From NCBI GenBank assembly GCA_002683825.1, contig NYUD01000063.1:1-55579 (forward strand): a stretch of DNA of 55,579 nucleotides, given 5' to 3'. Made by a program: the position numbers and the translations under genes. The notes beneath the pieces are model-generated. The model was not told the DNA's origin, did not search any database, and worked only from the letters and a program-made list of their open reading frames with translations. This DNA is from Planctomycetota bacterium. GTDB taxonomy: Bacteria > Planctomycetota > UBA1135 > GCA-002686595. Below are positions 8,001-16,377 of this stretch, piece after piece. Each line of letters starts with the position of its first letter. The first letter of the stretch is position 1.

Positions 8001-9512
8001 ATGGAAGTGACCGTTGGAGTAGAAGACGCAGAGACGGGTGGACATGTCAAACATGTGCTTTCAGCCGAGCGCTGCGTGCTGGTGATTTTCGGTATCACCG
8101 GGGACCTGTCGCATAGAAAGCTGGTCCCCGCGCTGTACCACCTGCTGCGCGCGGAGGCCCTTCCGGAGAACTTTGCGGTGGTCGGCGTGAGCCGAAGCTG
8201 CGCGGACGTCGATGCACTGCGCGAAAAGCTGAGAGAGAGTGCCGCACGGTTCTCCCGCACCAGGGAACTCGATCCCGAAGTCTGGGACCGGTTCGCCGAG
8301 CGGATTCACTGCGTTCCGGGCAGCGTCGACGATCCGGAAACCTTCCGACGTCTCGACGAGGTCTGTCGTGAGGTGTCGGCATCCCAGAACATCGGGGGAA
8401 ACAGGCTCTACTACATGGCGGTCGCGCCCTCCCACTTCGGCCCCATCCTGCAGGGACTGCAAGCGGCGGGACTGGTGCTGGAGACGAGGGGCGAGGGGCC
8501 GTGGTCACGGGTCATCGTGGAGAAGCCGTTCGGCTTCGATCTGAAGACGGCCGTCCAGCTGAACGACCTCGTAGCCGAAGTCCTCCAGGAGGAGCAGACC
8601 TACCGGATCGACCACTACCTGGGAAAGGAGACGGTCCAGAACATCCTCGTCTTCCGCTTCGCGAACTCCATCTTCGAGCCACTGTGGAATCGGGCCCACA
8701 TCGACAGCGTGCAGGTGACCGCAGCGGAGGATCTGCTCGTGACCGGCCGCGGCGCGTTCTACGATCAGACCGGGGTGGTTCGGGACATCGTTCAGAACCA
8801 CCTCCTGCAGATCCTGGCCCTCGTCGCCATGGAGCCGCCCGTATCCCTCGATGCCGACGCCATCCGGGACGCCAAGGTGAACGTCATCCGCAGCCTGCGC
8901 CCGGTGAACCTCCGCGAAGACGTCGCGCTCGGCCAGTACGAGGGCTACCGGGCGGTCGAGGGGGTGGCGGCAGACTCCCGTACCCCGACGTACGTGGCGA
9001 TGAAGGCCTATATCGACAGCTGGCGCTGGCACGGTGTGCCCTTCTACCTGCGGGCGGGCAAGGCCCTGGCATCGGGCGACACCGAGGTCGCCATCACCTT
9101 CCGGCCCGGGCCGGGCGTCCTCTTCGGCGCCGACGACTCTCTTCATGAAAACCAGCTGGTGATGCAGATCCAGCCCGACGAGGGCATCGATCTGAGGTTC
9201 GCCTCCAAGGTGCCGGGCGAAGACATGCACATCGGCCGCGTCACCATGCGCATGAGCTATGCCGCAGCCTTCAGTGTGCAACCCGGAGACGCCTACGAAC
9301 GATTGCTGCTCGACGGAATGCGAGGAGATGCGACCCTGTTCGCACGACGTGACGAGGTCGAGGAGGCCTGGGCCTTCGTCGATCCCATCATCTCCAGCTA
9401 CGAGGACGTAACCGCGACCGTGCAGACCTACGCGCCGAAATCCTGCGGGCCCGAGGCCGCCGAGGCGATGATGTGCAGGGACGGTCGCACCTGGAGACCT
9501 TTCGGAACGTGA
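8001..9512 (+). CDS. zwf: Glucose-6-phosphate 1-dehydrogenase
   Basis: This encodes 503 residues, the usual family length. It catalyses NADP-dependent oxidation of glucose 6-phosphate to 6-phosphogluconolactone, the first step of the oxidative pentose phosphate pathway. The coenzyme loop is FGITGDLSHRK (30-40), EKPFG lies at 174-178, and the substrate/catalytic signature RIDHYLGKE is at 202-210. The ATG at 8001 has GGAG about ten bases upstream; a TTG at 7977 is less likely. It is the first gene of a three-gene operon with pgl and gnd, with GTGA coupling to the next gene. Confidence 0.97.
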   Translation: MEVTVGVEDAETGGHVKHVLSAERCVLVIFGITGDLSHRKLVPALYHLLRAEALPENFAVVGVSRSCADVDALREKLRESAARFSRTRELDPEVWDRFAERIHCVPGSVDDPETFRRLDEVCREVSASQNIGGNRLYYMAVAPSHFGPILQGLQAAGLVLETRGEGPWSRVIVEKPFGFDLKTAVQLNDLVAEVLQEEQTYRIDHYLGKETVQNILVFRFANSIFEPLWNRAHIDSVQVTAAEDLLVTGRGAFYDQTGVVRDIVQNHLLQILALVAMEPPVSLDADAIRDAKVNVIRSLRPVNLREDVALGQYEGYRAVEGVAADSRTPTYVAMKAYIDSWRWHGVPFYLRAGKALASGDTEVAITFRPGPGVLFGADDSLHENQLVMQIQPDEGIDLRFASKVPGEDMHIGRVTMRMSYAAAFSVQPGDAYERLLLDGMRGDATLFARRDEVEEAWAFVDPIISSYEDVTATVQTYAPKSCGPEAAEAMMCRDGRTWRPFGT

Positions 9513-10141
9513 TCGTCGCCTCCTCCGAGGACTGGGCGGGGGTCGCGGCGACTCACATCGCCGCACGGATGCGACTCGCCATCGAGGCTCGCGGAGTCTG
9601 TCACCTCGCCTCGGCGGGCGGCAACACGCCTGCGGCGGTCTACCGGGCGCTCCGGGCGGACTGGAGCCGGGTCGAGATCTGGTTTGGAGACGAGCGATGT
9701 GTTCCGCCCGATCACCCTGACAGCAACTACGGGATGGTGGCCGAGAGCATCGCCGGCACCCCGACGCTTCACCGGATGGAAGGCGAGCGTGCAGATCGCC
9801 AGGCCGCGGCCGACGACTACGCGGAGCTGCTCCCCGAACGCCTCGACATCGCCCTGCTCGGAATGGGCGGAGATGGTCACACCGCGTCGCTCTTTCCCGG
9901 GCAGTGCCCGACGGGTCGCGTCGCGGTGGTCAGGAGTCCCAGGCCCCCTCCCTGGCGGCTGACGCTGACGGCGGAAGAGCTTCTGCGTGCTCGGGAACGG
10001 ATCGTCCTCGTCACCGGCTCGGGCAAGGCGGACACGGTTCGCCGCGCCCTCTGCGAGCCGGGTGCAAACCTACCGATCCAGGTGGCTGCCGACGACACCT
10101 GGATCCTCGATGAAGCCGCTGCAGCGGCAGTCCGGGAGTAA
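9509..10141 (+). CDS. pgl: 6-phosphogluconolactonase
   Basis: This encodes 210 residues from a GTG at 9509 that overlaps the zwf stop as GTGA; an alternative GTG at 9473 would overlap zwf by 40 bp. It hydrolyses 6-phosphogluconolactone to 6-phosphogluconate. Family motifs are ASAGGNTPAAVYRAL, the EIWFGDERCVPPDHPDSNYGM block and LLGMGGDGHTASLFPG. It is slightly shorter than typical DevB/Pgl proteins (about 230 residues). Its position between zwf and gnd completes the pathway. Confidence 0.95.
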   Translation: MIVASSEDWAGVAATHIAARMRLAIEARGVCHLASAGGNTPAAVYRALRADWSRVEIWFGDERCVPPDHPDSNYGMVAESIAGTPTLHRMEGERADRQAAADDYAELLPERLDIALLGMGGDGHTASLFPGQCPTGRVAVVRSPRPPPWRLTLTAEELLRARERIVLVTGSGKADTVRRALCEPGANLPIQVAADDTWILDEAAAAAVRE

Positions 10142-10143
10142 TC

Positions 10144-11556
10144 ATGTCCGAAATCGGTCTCGTAGGTCTCGCCGTCATGGGTCAGAACCTGGCCCTGAAC
10201 ATCGCCGAGAAGGGATTCTCGATCTCGGTGTGGAATCGCACCGCGCAGCGCGTTCGAGACACTCTCGCCCGTGCGCAGGCGGAGGGCGATCTCCCCGTCA
10301 CGGGCTTCGAGGATCTCGCGGGCTTCGTGGCCTCCCTCGAGCGGCCCCGGCGCATCATCCTGCTGGTGAAGGCGGGTGCTCCGGTCGACGCGACCATCGA
10401 GGCGCTCTTTCCCCTGCTGGAGCCCGGCGACGTCCTCATCGACGGGGGAAACGAGTGGTTTCCCAACACCGAGCGCCGTGCAAAAAAGGCGGAGGAAATG
10501 GGGATCCGCTACATCGGCATGGGAGTCTCCGGCGGGGAAGAGGGCGCGCGCCACGGCCCCTCGATGATGCCCGGCGGTTCGCGGGATGCCTACGAGTTGA
10601 TCGCCCCCGTCCTCGAGAAAGTCGCCGCCCAGGTGGGGGGGCCCTGCGTGACCTACATCGGTCCGGGCGGATCGGGGAACTACGTGAAGATGGTCCACAA
10701 CGGGATCGAATACGGGGACATGCAGTTGATCGCCGAGGCCTACGACGTGCTCCGGATCGCGGGGGGCTTGAGCAACGATCGGCTCGCGGAGGTCTTCGCC
10801 GACTGGAACGCGGGGGAACTCGAGAGCTTCCTCATCGAGATCACAGCCCGGATCTTTCGCAAGCGGGACGGCGACGGCTACCTGGTGGACGCGATTCTCG
10901 ACAAGACCGGGATGAAGGGAACCGGACGCTGGACCGTGCAGGAGGCCGCAGAAAAATCGGTTCCTGCCGCCACCATCGCTGCTGCCCTCGACGGTCGCTA
11001 TCTGTCGGGGCTCAAGAACGAGCGCGTCCGCGCCTCGCGCATCCTCACCGGCCCGCAGGCTTCGGCGGCGGCCGATCCGGACCTGGTCGATGACGTCCGC
11101 AACGCACTCTATGCGGCCAAGATCTGCAGCTACGCCCAGGGAATGAACCTGATCCGGGCCGCCTCGGACGAGTATGGCTGGAACCTGGAGCTCGGTTCGA
11201 TCGCCCGGATCTGGAAGGGCGGATGCATCATCCGCGCCGCGTTCTTGGACAGGATCAAGGATGCCTTCGACGCGGATCCGAAGCTGAAGAGCCTGTTGGT
11301 CGACCCCGGCTTTGCGGCGGAGCTCAGCGCACGCCAGGCGTCGTGGCGAAAGATCGTCGGGCTCGCGGTATCGAACGGGATTGCCGTCCCGGGGTTGTCG
11401 GGGAGCCTGGCTTACTTCGATGCCTACCGGAGGGAGCGCTTGCCCGCGAACCTGTTGCAAGCGCAGCGGGACCTCTTCGGGGCGCACACCTTCGAGCGCG
11501 TCGATCGGCAAGGGAGCTTCCACGCGGACTGGGACGAACTCGCCGACGGCGTCTGA
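10144..11556 (+). CDS. gnd: 6-phosphogluconate dehydrogenase, decarboxylating
   Basis: This encodes 470 residues, the length of the long (homodimeric) form. It converts 6-phosphogluconate to ribulose 5-phosphate and CO2 with NADP. The dinucleotide site is GLVGLAVMGQNLALNIA (5-21), with NRT next to the ribose phosphate, GGNEWFPNTERR (101-112), and a catalytic block with K182, N186 and E189 (KMVHNGIEYGD). KTGMKGTGRWT marks the substrate region. It starts two bases after the pgl stop. The downstream gap is convergent with the next gene and shows no clear terminator hairpin. Confidence 0.97.
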   Translation: MSEIGLVGLAVMGQNLALNIAEKGFSISVWNRTAQRVRDTLARAQAEGDLPVTGFEDLAGFVASLERPRRIILLVKAGAPVDATIEALFPLLEPGDVLIDGGNEWFPNTERRAKKAEEMGIRYIGMGVSGGEEGARHGPSMMPGGSRDAYELIAPVLEKVAAQVGGPCVTYIGPGGSGNYVKMVHNGIEYGDMQLIAEAYDVLRIAGGLSNDRLAEVFADWNAGELESFLIEITARIFRKRDGDGYLVDAILDKTGMKGTGRWTVQEAAEKSVPAATIAAALDGRYLSGLKNERVRASRILTGPQASAAADPDLVDDVRNALYAAKICSYAQGMNLIRAASDEYGWNLELGSIARIWKGGCIIRAAFLDRIKDAFDADPKLKSLLVDPGFAAELSARQASWRKIVGLAVSNGIAVPGLSGSLAYFDAYRRERLPANLLQAQRDLFGAHTFERVDRQGSFHADWDELADGV

Positions 11557-11651
11557 AGAGACGAAGCGAACCCCGGGCTCTGTCCGTGGCCAGCGCGCTG
11601 CGGGCGTTTTCACCGTGTGCGAAGTGTTTCTTCGAGGGCTGCGGGGGCCGG

Positions 11652-13148
11652 CTATTCGAAGCGCCACTCGGTCTCGAGATCGGGGTCGATCTCGAGACCC
11701 AGGGCCATCAGCCGTTCGCCCTCGTCCGCTTTCTCCTGTCCCATGTTCACGATGGCCGAACCCATGCGGTAATGGAAGGTCCCGGTGAGTGGATCGAGCT
11801 CGATCGCCTGCCGCCAGCGCTTGATGGCTTCACCCTTCTCGCCCTCGATGTACAAGAGCTCGGCGTAGCGATGATAGGTCATGGCGTTCTTCGTGCCGGC
11901 CGCGACCGCCTCCTCGTACAAGCGCCGGGCACGCAGCGGCCGGTTCGAGCGCTTGGCGTCGTCGGCGGCTTTCTCGAGGCCACGCGGTGTGACGAAGTCG
12001 AGTTGATCGTCGATGTAGGCGTGCCATTCCTTCTGCATCTCGTCGAGGGCCTGGTCGTGCTTGACGCCGAGGTACTTCATGAAGGCGGAGAGGAGTTCCT
12101 CGGGCTCGACGGTGCGCAGCCCGGCCGGGCCCGTCGAGGATCGCTTGACGCCGCCATCCTTCGCCAGGCCGAGGAAGAACTTGCGGAAGCGCCGGTCGTA
12201 GCGCTTGTCGTTCATCAAGAAGTGAACCAGCGACCAGCCCCAGCTGTAGTGCTCGAAGGCACGTCTGTCGAGGAGCAGTTCGCGGATGCCCCAGCGCTTG
12301 CCACCGGCGATGTCGCGTTGGATCTGGATCAGCCGGCCCTCCTGGATCAGCCCCGTCGTCAGCTTCTTGCGTTCGGGGTCCCAGTCACTGGCCCCGTAGT
12401 ACTCCGCCAGGGCCTCGCCCGGCCAGTGGGGGTACTTGAAGCCCACATCCACGAGCTGCTGCAGGTAGTGGTTGGCCTCGTGATACATGACGTCCTCGGT
12501 CAAACCTGGATCGAGGCGGTCATAGAAGATGTTCAACTCGAAATCGGGGAAGTACTTGAAGTAGCCGATCACACCGCCGCGGGCGCCTGAGGTGCGCTTC
12601 CACTCCTTCGGGCTGCCATAGAAAGCCACCGTCAGCTTTCCGATCTTGCGCGAACTCTTGACCTTCCAGTCCTTCTTGAAGAGCTCGAAGTAGGCCTCCA
12701 TCTGGTCCCTGTAGCTCTCGAAGATGTTCTTCGGGACCGTGTACTCGAAGTTGAAGTTGGAGGTCTCGTCGCGGCGGCGGTTGGCCCACTCCCGGTGGGC
12801 GCGCATGTTCTCGATGTCCTCGCGTACGTGCTTCAGGCGCTTCCGGATCCGGTCATTGCGCTTCCTGACGCTGACCCACTTGCCTTCGAAGGGAACCAGT
12901 CCCTTTTCGTACTTCTCACGTTCCTCGTCGGTGCGCGGAACAAAGTCCGCCTCGCCCTCGATCAAGGCTTCGAGGATCAGGGACTCGGGCACGGAAACAT
13001 CGCCGTTCTCGTAGGCGATCGTCACGCCCCCCTCATCGCGGCTCATGCTCAGGCCCTCGAGAATGCGTCCATCCTTCAGGCAGAGAACGTCCGTCCCCTC
13101 GGAGTGCGCCACGATGGCGCAGCACAGTGCCACGCTCGCGAGACCCAT
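11652..13148 (-). CDS. Secreted gluzincin-type metallopeptidase-like protein with C-terminal TPR
   Basis: This encodes 498 residues with a short hydrophobic N-terminal export signal. Residues about 25-70 (CLKDGRILEG...VSVPESLI) look like a small SHD1/YDG-type beta domain, followed by a charged helical linker. The catalytic region has HEANH at 223-227 (HExxH) and PGEALAEYYG at 243-251 supplying the third zinc ligand (E245), as in DUF1570-like gluzincins. Residues about 385-480 form TPR-like helices (AMTYHRYAELLYIEGEKGEAIKRW). It should act outside the cytoplasmic membrane; the substrate is unknown. It starts 3 bp after the stop of a related gene whose equivalent site is mutated, so the two form an operon. 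Confidence 0.88.
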   Translation of the reverse strand: MGLASVALCCAIVAHSEGTDVLCLKDGRILEGLSMSRDEGGVTIAYENGDVSVPESLILEALIEGEADFVPRTDEEREKYEKGLVPFEGKWVSVRKRNDRIRKRLKHVREDIENMRAHREWANRRRDETSNFNFEYTVPKNIFESYRDQMEAYFELFKKDWKVKSSRKIGKLTVAFYGSPKEWKRTSGARGGVIGYFKYFPDFELNIFYDRLDPGLTEDVMYHEANHYLQQLVDVGFKYPHWPGEALAEYYGASDWDPERKKLTTGLIQEGRLIQIQRDIAGGKRWGIRELLLDRRAFEHYSWGWSLVHFLMNDKRYDRRFRKFFLGLAKDGGVKRSSTGPAGLRTVEPEELLSAFMKYLGVKHDQALDEMQKEWHAYIDDQLDFVTPRGLEKAADDAKRSNRPLRARRLYEEAVAAGTKNAMTYHRYAELLYIEGEKGEAIKRWRQAIELDPLTGTFHYRMGSAIVNMGQEKADEGERLMALGLEIDPDLETEWRFE

Positions 13149-13151
13149 GGC

Positions 13152-14804
13152 TCAGTCGATGGTGTCGAAGTAGGCCTTCTCGAAGGTCTTCCAGTCCTGG
13201 GCCGACCATCTGCCGAAGGTGCGAAAGAAACTCTTCTCCAGGAGCTCGCTCTCTTTCAACTTCCAGCCCTCGCGCCGTTTCTTGTAGAGCTCCTCTTCCT
13301 CGGCCTCCGTCGTGGGCTTCGCGGACGGCATCTCCTGCGCGCCGTCCACCTCGCCGATCTCGTCGATGATCTGCGCGAGGTTCTTCATGTAGTCCGCCAA
13401 GGCGTTCCGCGTCTGCTTCTTCTTGCGCGCCTGAGGGGACATGAGGAAACGAACGAGGGCACCTGCCTCCTCCTTCCTGCCCCACATGTTCGATCCCTCC
13501 GTGAAGGCCTCGGCGCTCATGTTCATCAGGTTGCGGGGCGAGGAGGCCGTGCCTTCGCGCACCATGTCGCGCAGCCTTCCCTTGTCCCAGGAGTCGGGCT
13601 TCGCCTCGAGCTTTCTGCCCTTGAGGTGGAGGTCGGCGACGTATTCGTTGAGACCGTAGCTCAGCCACCTGGGAAGGGCCCAGTAGAGGTCGCGGTCGCG
13701 GTCCTGGAACCAGGTCTGTAGCAGCCGCTTGTTGACCCACTCGTTCTCGAAGTCGAACCAGTCGCTCGTGCCAGGATTGGTCGTGATCTCGATACCGATC
13801 GTGAACCAATTTCCACCCCGACGGTAGGCAGACTCCTCTTCTTGATCCTTGCAGATCCGGATGATCGGGTCGCGAACGTATTCCTCCGGACCGACGAAGG
13901 GGAAGGTGTCTTCCAGCCATTTCAGGACCGCATTGGCCTGGTCCGCTATGCGCCCGCTGTACTTCTTCTTCACGTGGGAGAGGACGAAAACGCGCCCCAC
14001 CTGTTGGGCGGTCCAGCCCTCGGGCAACTTGTCCAGCGCCTTCTGGCGAAGCTGCATGGCCGACTCCTGCCGCGTGTGCCGGCGCTGGTCGGGCGTGCCC
14101 TCGTCCATGTCGAAGATGGCGGTCCACCCCCCGGGGGCCCCGGCCTCGGTCGGCAGCGCTCCCTCCGTCCGTTCGGTCAGTTTGAAAGAGCGCAGGGAAC
14201 TGGCGATGGTTCGCTTGAGCTTCTTGTAGCTGTTCTCGAGGACCTCGATCTGAACGGCGAAGTCGACCTCCGGCGCGTGATAGATCCACGTCGTGATGCG
14301 TTTGGGCCCGCCGCGGGCGAGCTTCTCGACCTTGATCTCCAGCTTGGTGACCTCGATGTCTCCGACCTCGGTCTTCTCGCGCTTTGAGATGAAGAAGCCG
14401 CCGCCCCGGTAGGTGCGGTCGAGGTAGTCCTCGTAGTTCTTGTAAGGATTGTCGTACCTGAAGGTGACGCGCGAGTCTCCATCCACCTTCGACACTTCCT
14501 TGCCTTTCTTCTTGGTGAGCTCCTCGACGAATGCGATCACCATCAGCTCGGGCTGGTGCTCGTAGGTCCAACCGCCCTTTTCGGTCCAGAAGTGCTTTCG
14601 CTTGGACAGGTACTTGGCGACGAGCCACTCTTCTTCGGCTTGGATCGGGATCTGTTCCCAGTCGCGCGGCGGCTTCAGCTTGAACCCGAAGCGCTTGTCC
14701 GTGTGAAAGCCCTGCCCCTGGGGCGAGGCCTGAGCACCGACGGCCAAGGTGGCTGAAGCGAGTACAACCAGAGCAAACTGCGGCACTAGGCGGGAAGAAC
14801 GCAT
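13152..14804 (-). CDS. Secreted gluzincin-fold paralog with lost zinc site
   Basis: This encodes 550 residues from an ATG followed by a signal peptide ending near residue 26. Residues 30-210 form a PsbP/DUF1795-like lipoprotein-type beta domain (FHTDKRFGFKLKPPRDWEQIP). Residues 260-480 align by eye with the neighbouring peptidase, but the zinc motif reads NEWVN at 354-358 (HExxH to NExxN) and the downstream motif reads PRWLSYGLNEY rather than WLSEGLAEY. It is therefore probably a pseudo-peptidase with a binding or regulatory role. The tail is Lys/Glu rich. It is the first gene of the two-gene operon. Confidence 0.85.
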   Translation of the reverse strand: MRSSRLVPQFALVVLASATLAVGAQASPQGQGFHTDKRFGFKLKPPRDWEQIPIQAEEEWLVAKYLSKRKHFWTEKGGWTYEHQPELMVIAFVEELTKKKGKEVSKVDGDSRVTFRYDNPYKNYEDYLDRTYRGGGFFISKREKTEVGDIEVTKLEIKVEKLARGGPKRITTWIYHAPEVDFAVQIEVLENSYKKLKRTIASSLRSFKLTERTEGALPTEAGAPGGWTAIFDMDEGTPDQRRHTRQESAMQLRQKALDKLPEGWTAQQVGRVFVLSHVKKKYSGRIADQANAVLKWLEDTFPFVGPEEYVRDPIIRICKDQEEESAYRRGGNWFTIGIEITTNPGTSDWFDFENEWVNKRLLQTWFQDRDRDLYWALPRWLSYGLNEYVADLHLKGRKLEAKPDSWDKGRLRDMVREGTASSPRNLMNMSAEAFTEGSNMWGRKEEAGALVRFLMSPQARKKKQTRNALADYMKNLAQIIDEIGEVDGAQEMPSAKPTTEAEEEELYKKRREGWKLKESELLEKSFFRTFGRWSAQDWKTFEKAYFDTID

Positions 14805-14912
14805 GACCGACTTCCTATTTCAAACAACCGGACCGTTCGTAAGGGCGAGGAGACCATCTTATCGTTCGACGCCGAGGGCGTGGATGAGAATCCAGCTCGG
14901 GTCGGTTCTGTG

Positions 14913-14962
14913 GATAGGTGGGCCGAAGGGGCGTCCTTGGCCTGCCCGACATCGGGGACTCT
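14913..14962 (+). repeat. Dispersed repeat, degenerate copy
   Basis: The stretch beginning gataggtgggccgaagggg aligns by eye with 18039-18087 at roughly 70% identity. It is the weakest of the three copies. Confidence 0.4.
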
Positions 14963-15368
14963 CTTTGCATTTGACATGGTTGCGGGGCACGCCTTCCTGG
15001 AACCCGCCACCCTGCGCTCCCGAGTTTCCTGCCGCATGCGTAGACCCGACGCGGAGCCTGAGTTTTCTCTCTTCATCTGAGGGGGGTTGGTACGGGCGCA
15101 ACGCAGAAAATTCAGAGAAATCCAGGCCCTACCCGAGGGGGCACCCAGACCCTGCGAGAGATCGCTCCCTTGGAATTCCTGTAAGGGGCTCCTCGCCCGC
15201 AAGTGCGCGGTCTTTTTGAGTTAAATCCACGCGGAATCCGTCCGGCCCCGTCGTATCCACTCATCCGGCCCCGCCCCTGTGGTCCGAATCGTCAGCAGTC
15301 GCCCAACCGATTGCTGGACAAGCACTTAGAGATCGACGACTCCGGGGCATGACAGCCGACAGGGGAAG

Positions 15369-15413
15369 GGTGGCCCGGATGCGTGTTTTCGCCCGGCTCG
15401 ACCTCTGAAGACC
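15369..15413 (+). repeat. Dispersed repeat, copy with perfect 23-bp core
   Basis: The core at 15391-15413 (starting GCCCGGCTCGACCTC and ending AAGACC) is identical to 18065-18087 in the same orientation, with weaker similarity in the preceding 20 bp. The two copies flank the carbonic anhydrase and GT4 genes as direct repeats. Confidence 0.75.
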
Positions 15414-15529
15414 TTCCCGACATCGGCCCTCGCGGCGGGAGGAAAAGAACCGTCTGTTTTTCCTATCCTCTCGGAGGTACAAGCGCCGCCAACGTCCGAC
15501 AACCGGAACCGAAGAGAAGGGGAGCATGG

Positions 15530-16216
15530 ATGGGATCTCTCAGGACTCTGATCGCTAACTGTGTCCGCGCGATCGCCCTCACCGCCGCCGCAGCTGCATG
15601 TAGCACGTCCTCGGGCGACTCTGGTGTCTCGCGCACTTCCGGGTCCCCGGACCGACCCGCAACGGCACAGGCTGCATTCGCGCGACTGGTAGAAGGAAAC
15701 CAGCGTTTTGCATCCAGATCGCCGGCCATCGTCACGACCGCCGAAGTCGGAGAGATGTTCACGCGCAACGAGGCAGGCCAGTCACCTTACGCAACGATCC
15801 TCACCTGCGCCGATTCTCGCCTGAGCCCGGCCATGCTATTCGACGAACTTCTCGGTGAGCTGTTCGTCGTTCGTGAAGCCGGGAACATCGCTGTGTCCCC
15901 AACTTGCCTGGGCAGCCTCGAATACGCCCGGGTCGCCCTCGATACGCCGCTTCTCGTCGTCATGGGCCACCAGAACTGCGGCGCCGTCGACGCTGCATTC
16001 AAGAACATCGAAGTGTCCGGCAACATCAAGTCGTTCGTCGACGTCATAAAACCGGGCATTGCCGAGGCAAACAGTCTGGACGAGGCGATCGTCGGAAACG
16101 TGGGCGCGGTGATCGCATCGATCCGAGCGAACAGTCCGGTATTGAGGGACGCAGACATCGTTGGGGCCGTCTACGACATAAGCACCGGGAAGGTACGCTT
16201 CCTCGGCCAACCCTGA
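15530..16216 (+). CDS. Lipoprotein beta-class carbonic anhydrase
   Basis: This encodes 228 residues from the ATG at 15530, which follows aaggggagc; an overlapping ATG at 15526 is out of frame. It should interconvert CO2 and bicarbonate. Zinc ligands are C93 and D95 in TCADSRLSP and H147 and C150 in GHQNCGAVDAA, with REAGNI between them. The N-terminus is unusual for the class: a hydrophobic stretch and a lipobox-like AAAC at 21-24 (TAAAAACSTSS) predict export and lipid anchoring. The C-terminus GAVYDISTGKVRFL is typical of plant-type beta enzymes. It is not in an operon with carbon-fixation or transport genes. Confidence 0.92.
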   Translation: MGSLRTLIANCVRAIALTAAAAACSTSSGDSGVSRTSGSPDRPATAQAAFARLVEGNQRFASRSPAIVTTAEVGEMFTRNEAGQSPYATILTCADSRLSPAMLFDELLGELFVVREAGNIAVSPTCLGSLEYARVALDTPLLVVMGHQNCGAVDAAFKNIEVSGNIKSFVDVIKPGIAEANSLDEAIVGNVGAVIASIRANSPVLRDADIVGAVYDISTGKVRFLGQP

Positions 16217-16377
16217 CGCTCTATACGGAGTCGCACACCGGTCAGAGCTTCTTGGACAGGAAAGCACCGCACAACCCTCGCATTCTGGCAGCCCGAAAAC
16301 AGCGGACCGCCACCTCTAGCAGGTCTTCCCTCTCGGTGGGGCATCACCTCGAGCAACGGGGCATGGCTGCCGACGTA

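Larger units (their letters stand above)
14805..15529. other. Intergenic region with repeat copies
   Basis: This 725-bp gap separates divergent genes. It contains two copies of a dispersed repeat (14913-14962 and 15369-15413) shared with the 18.06-kb rearrangement junction. A -10-like TATCCT near 15464 precedes the carbonic anhydrase gene. Several open frames cross the gap but none has a credible start or composition. Confidence 0.5.

Noticed and set aside
9877..14628. Very long antisense ORFs opposite pgl/gnd and the peptidase pair
   Set aside because: These are shadows of strongly conserved genes in high-GC DNA; no start or domain supports them.
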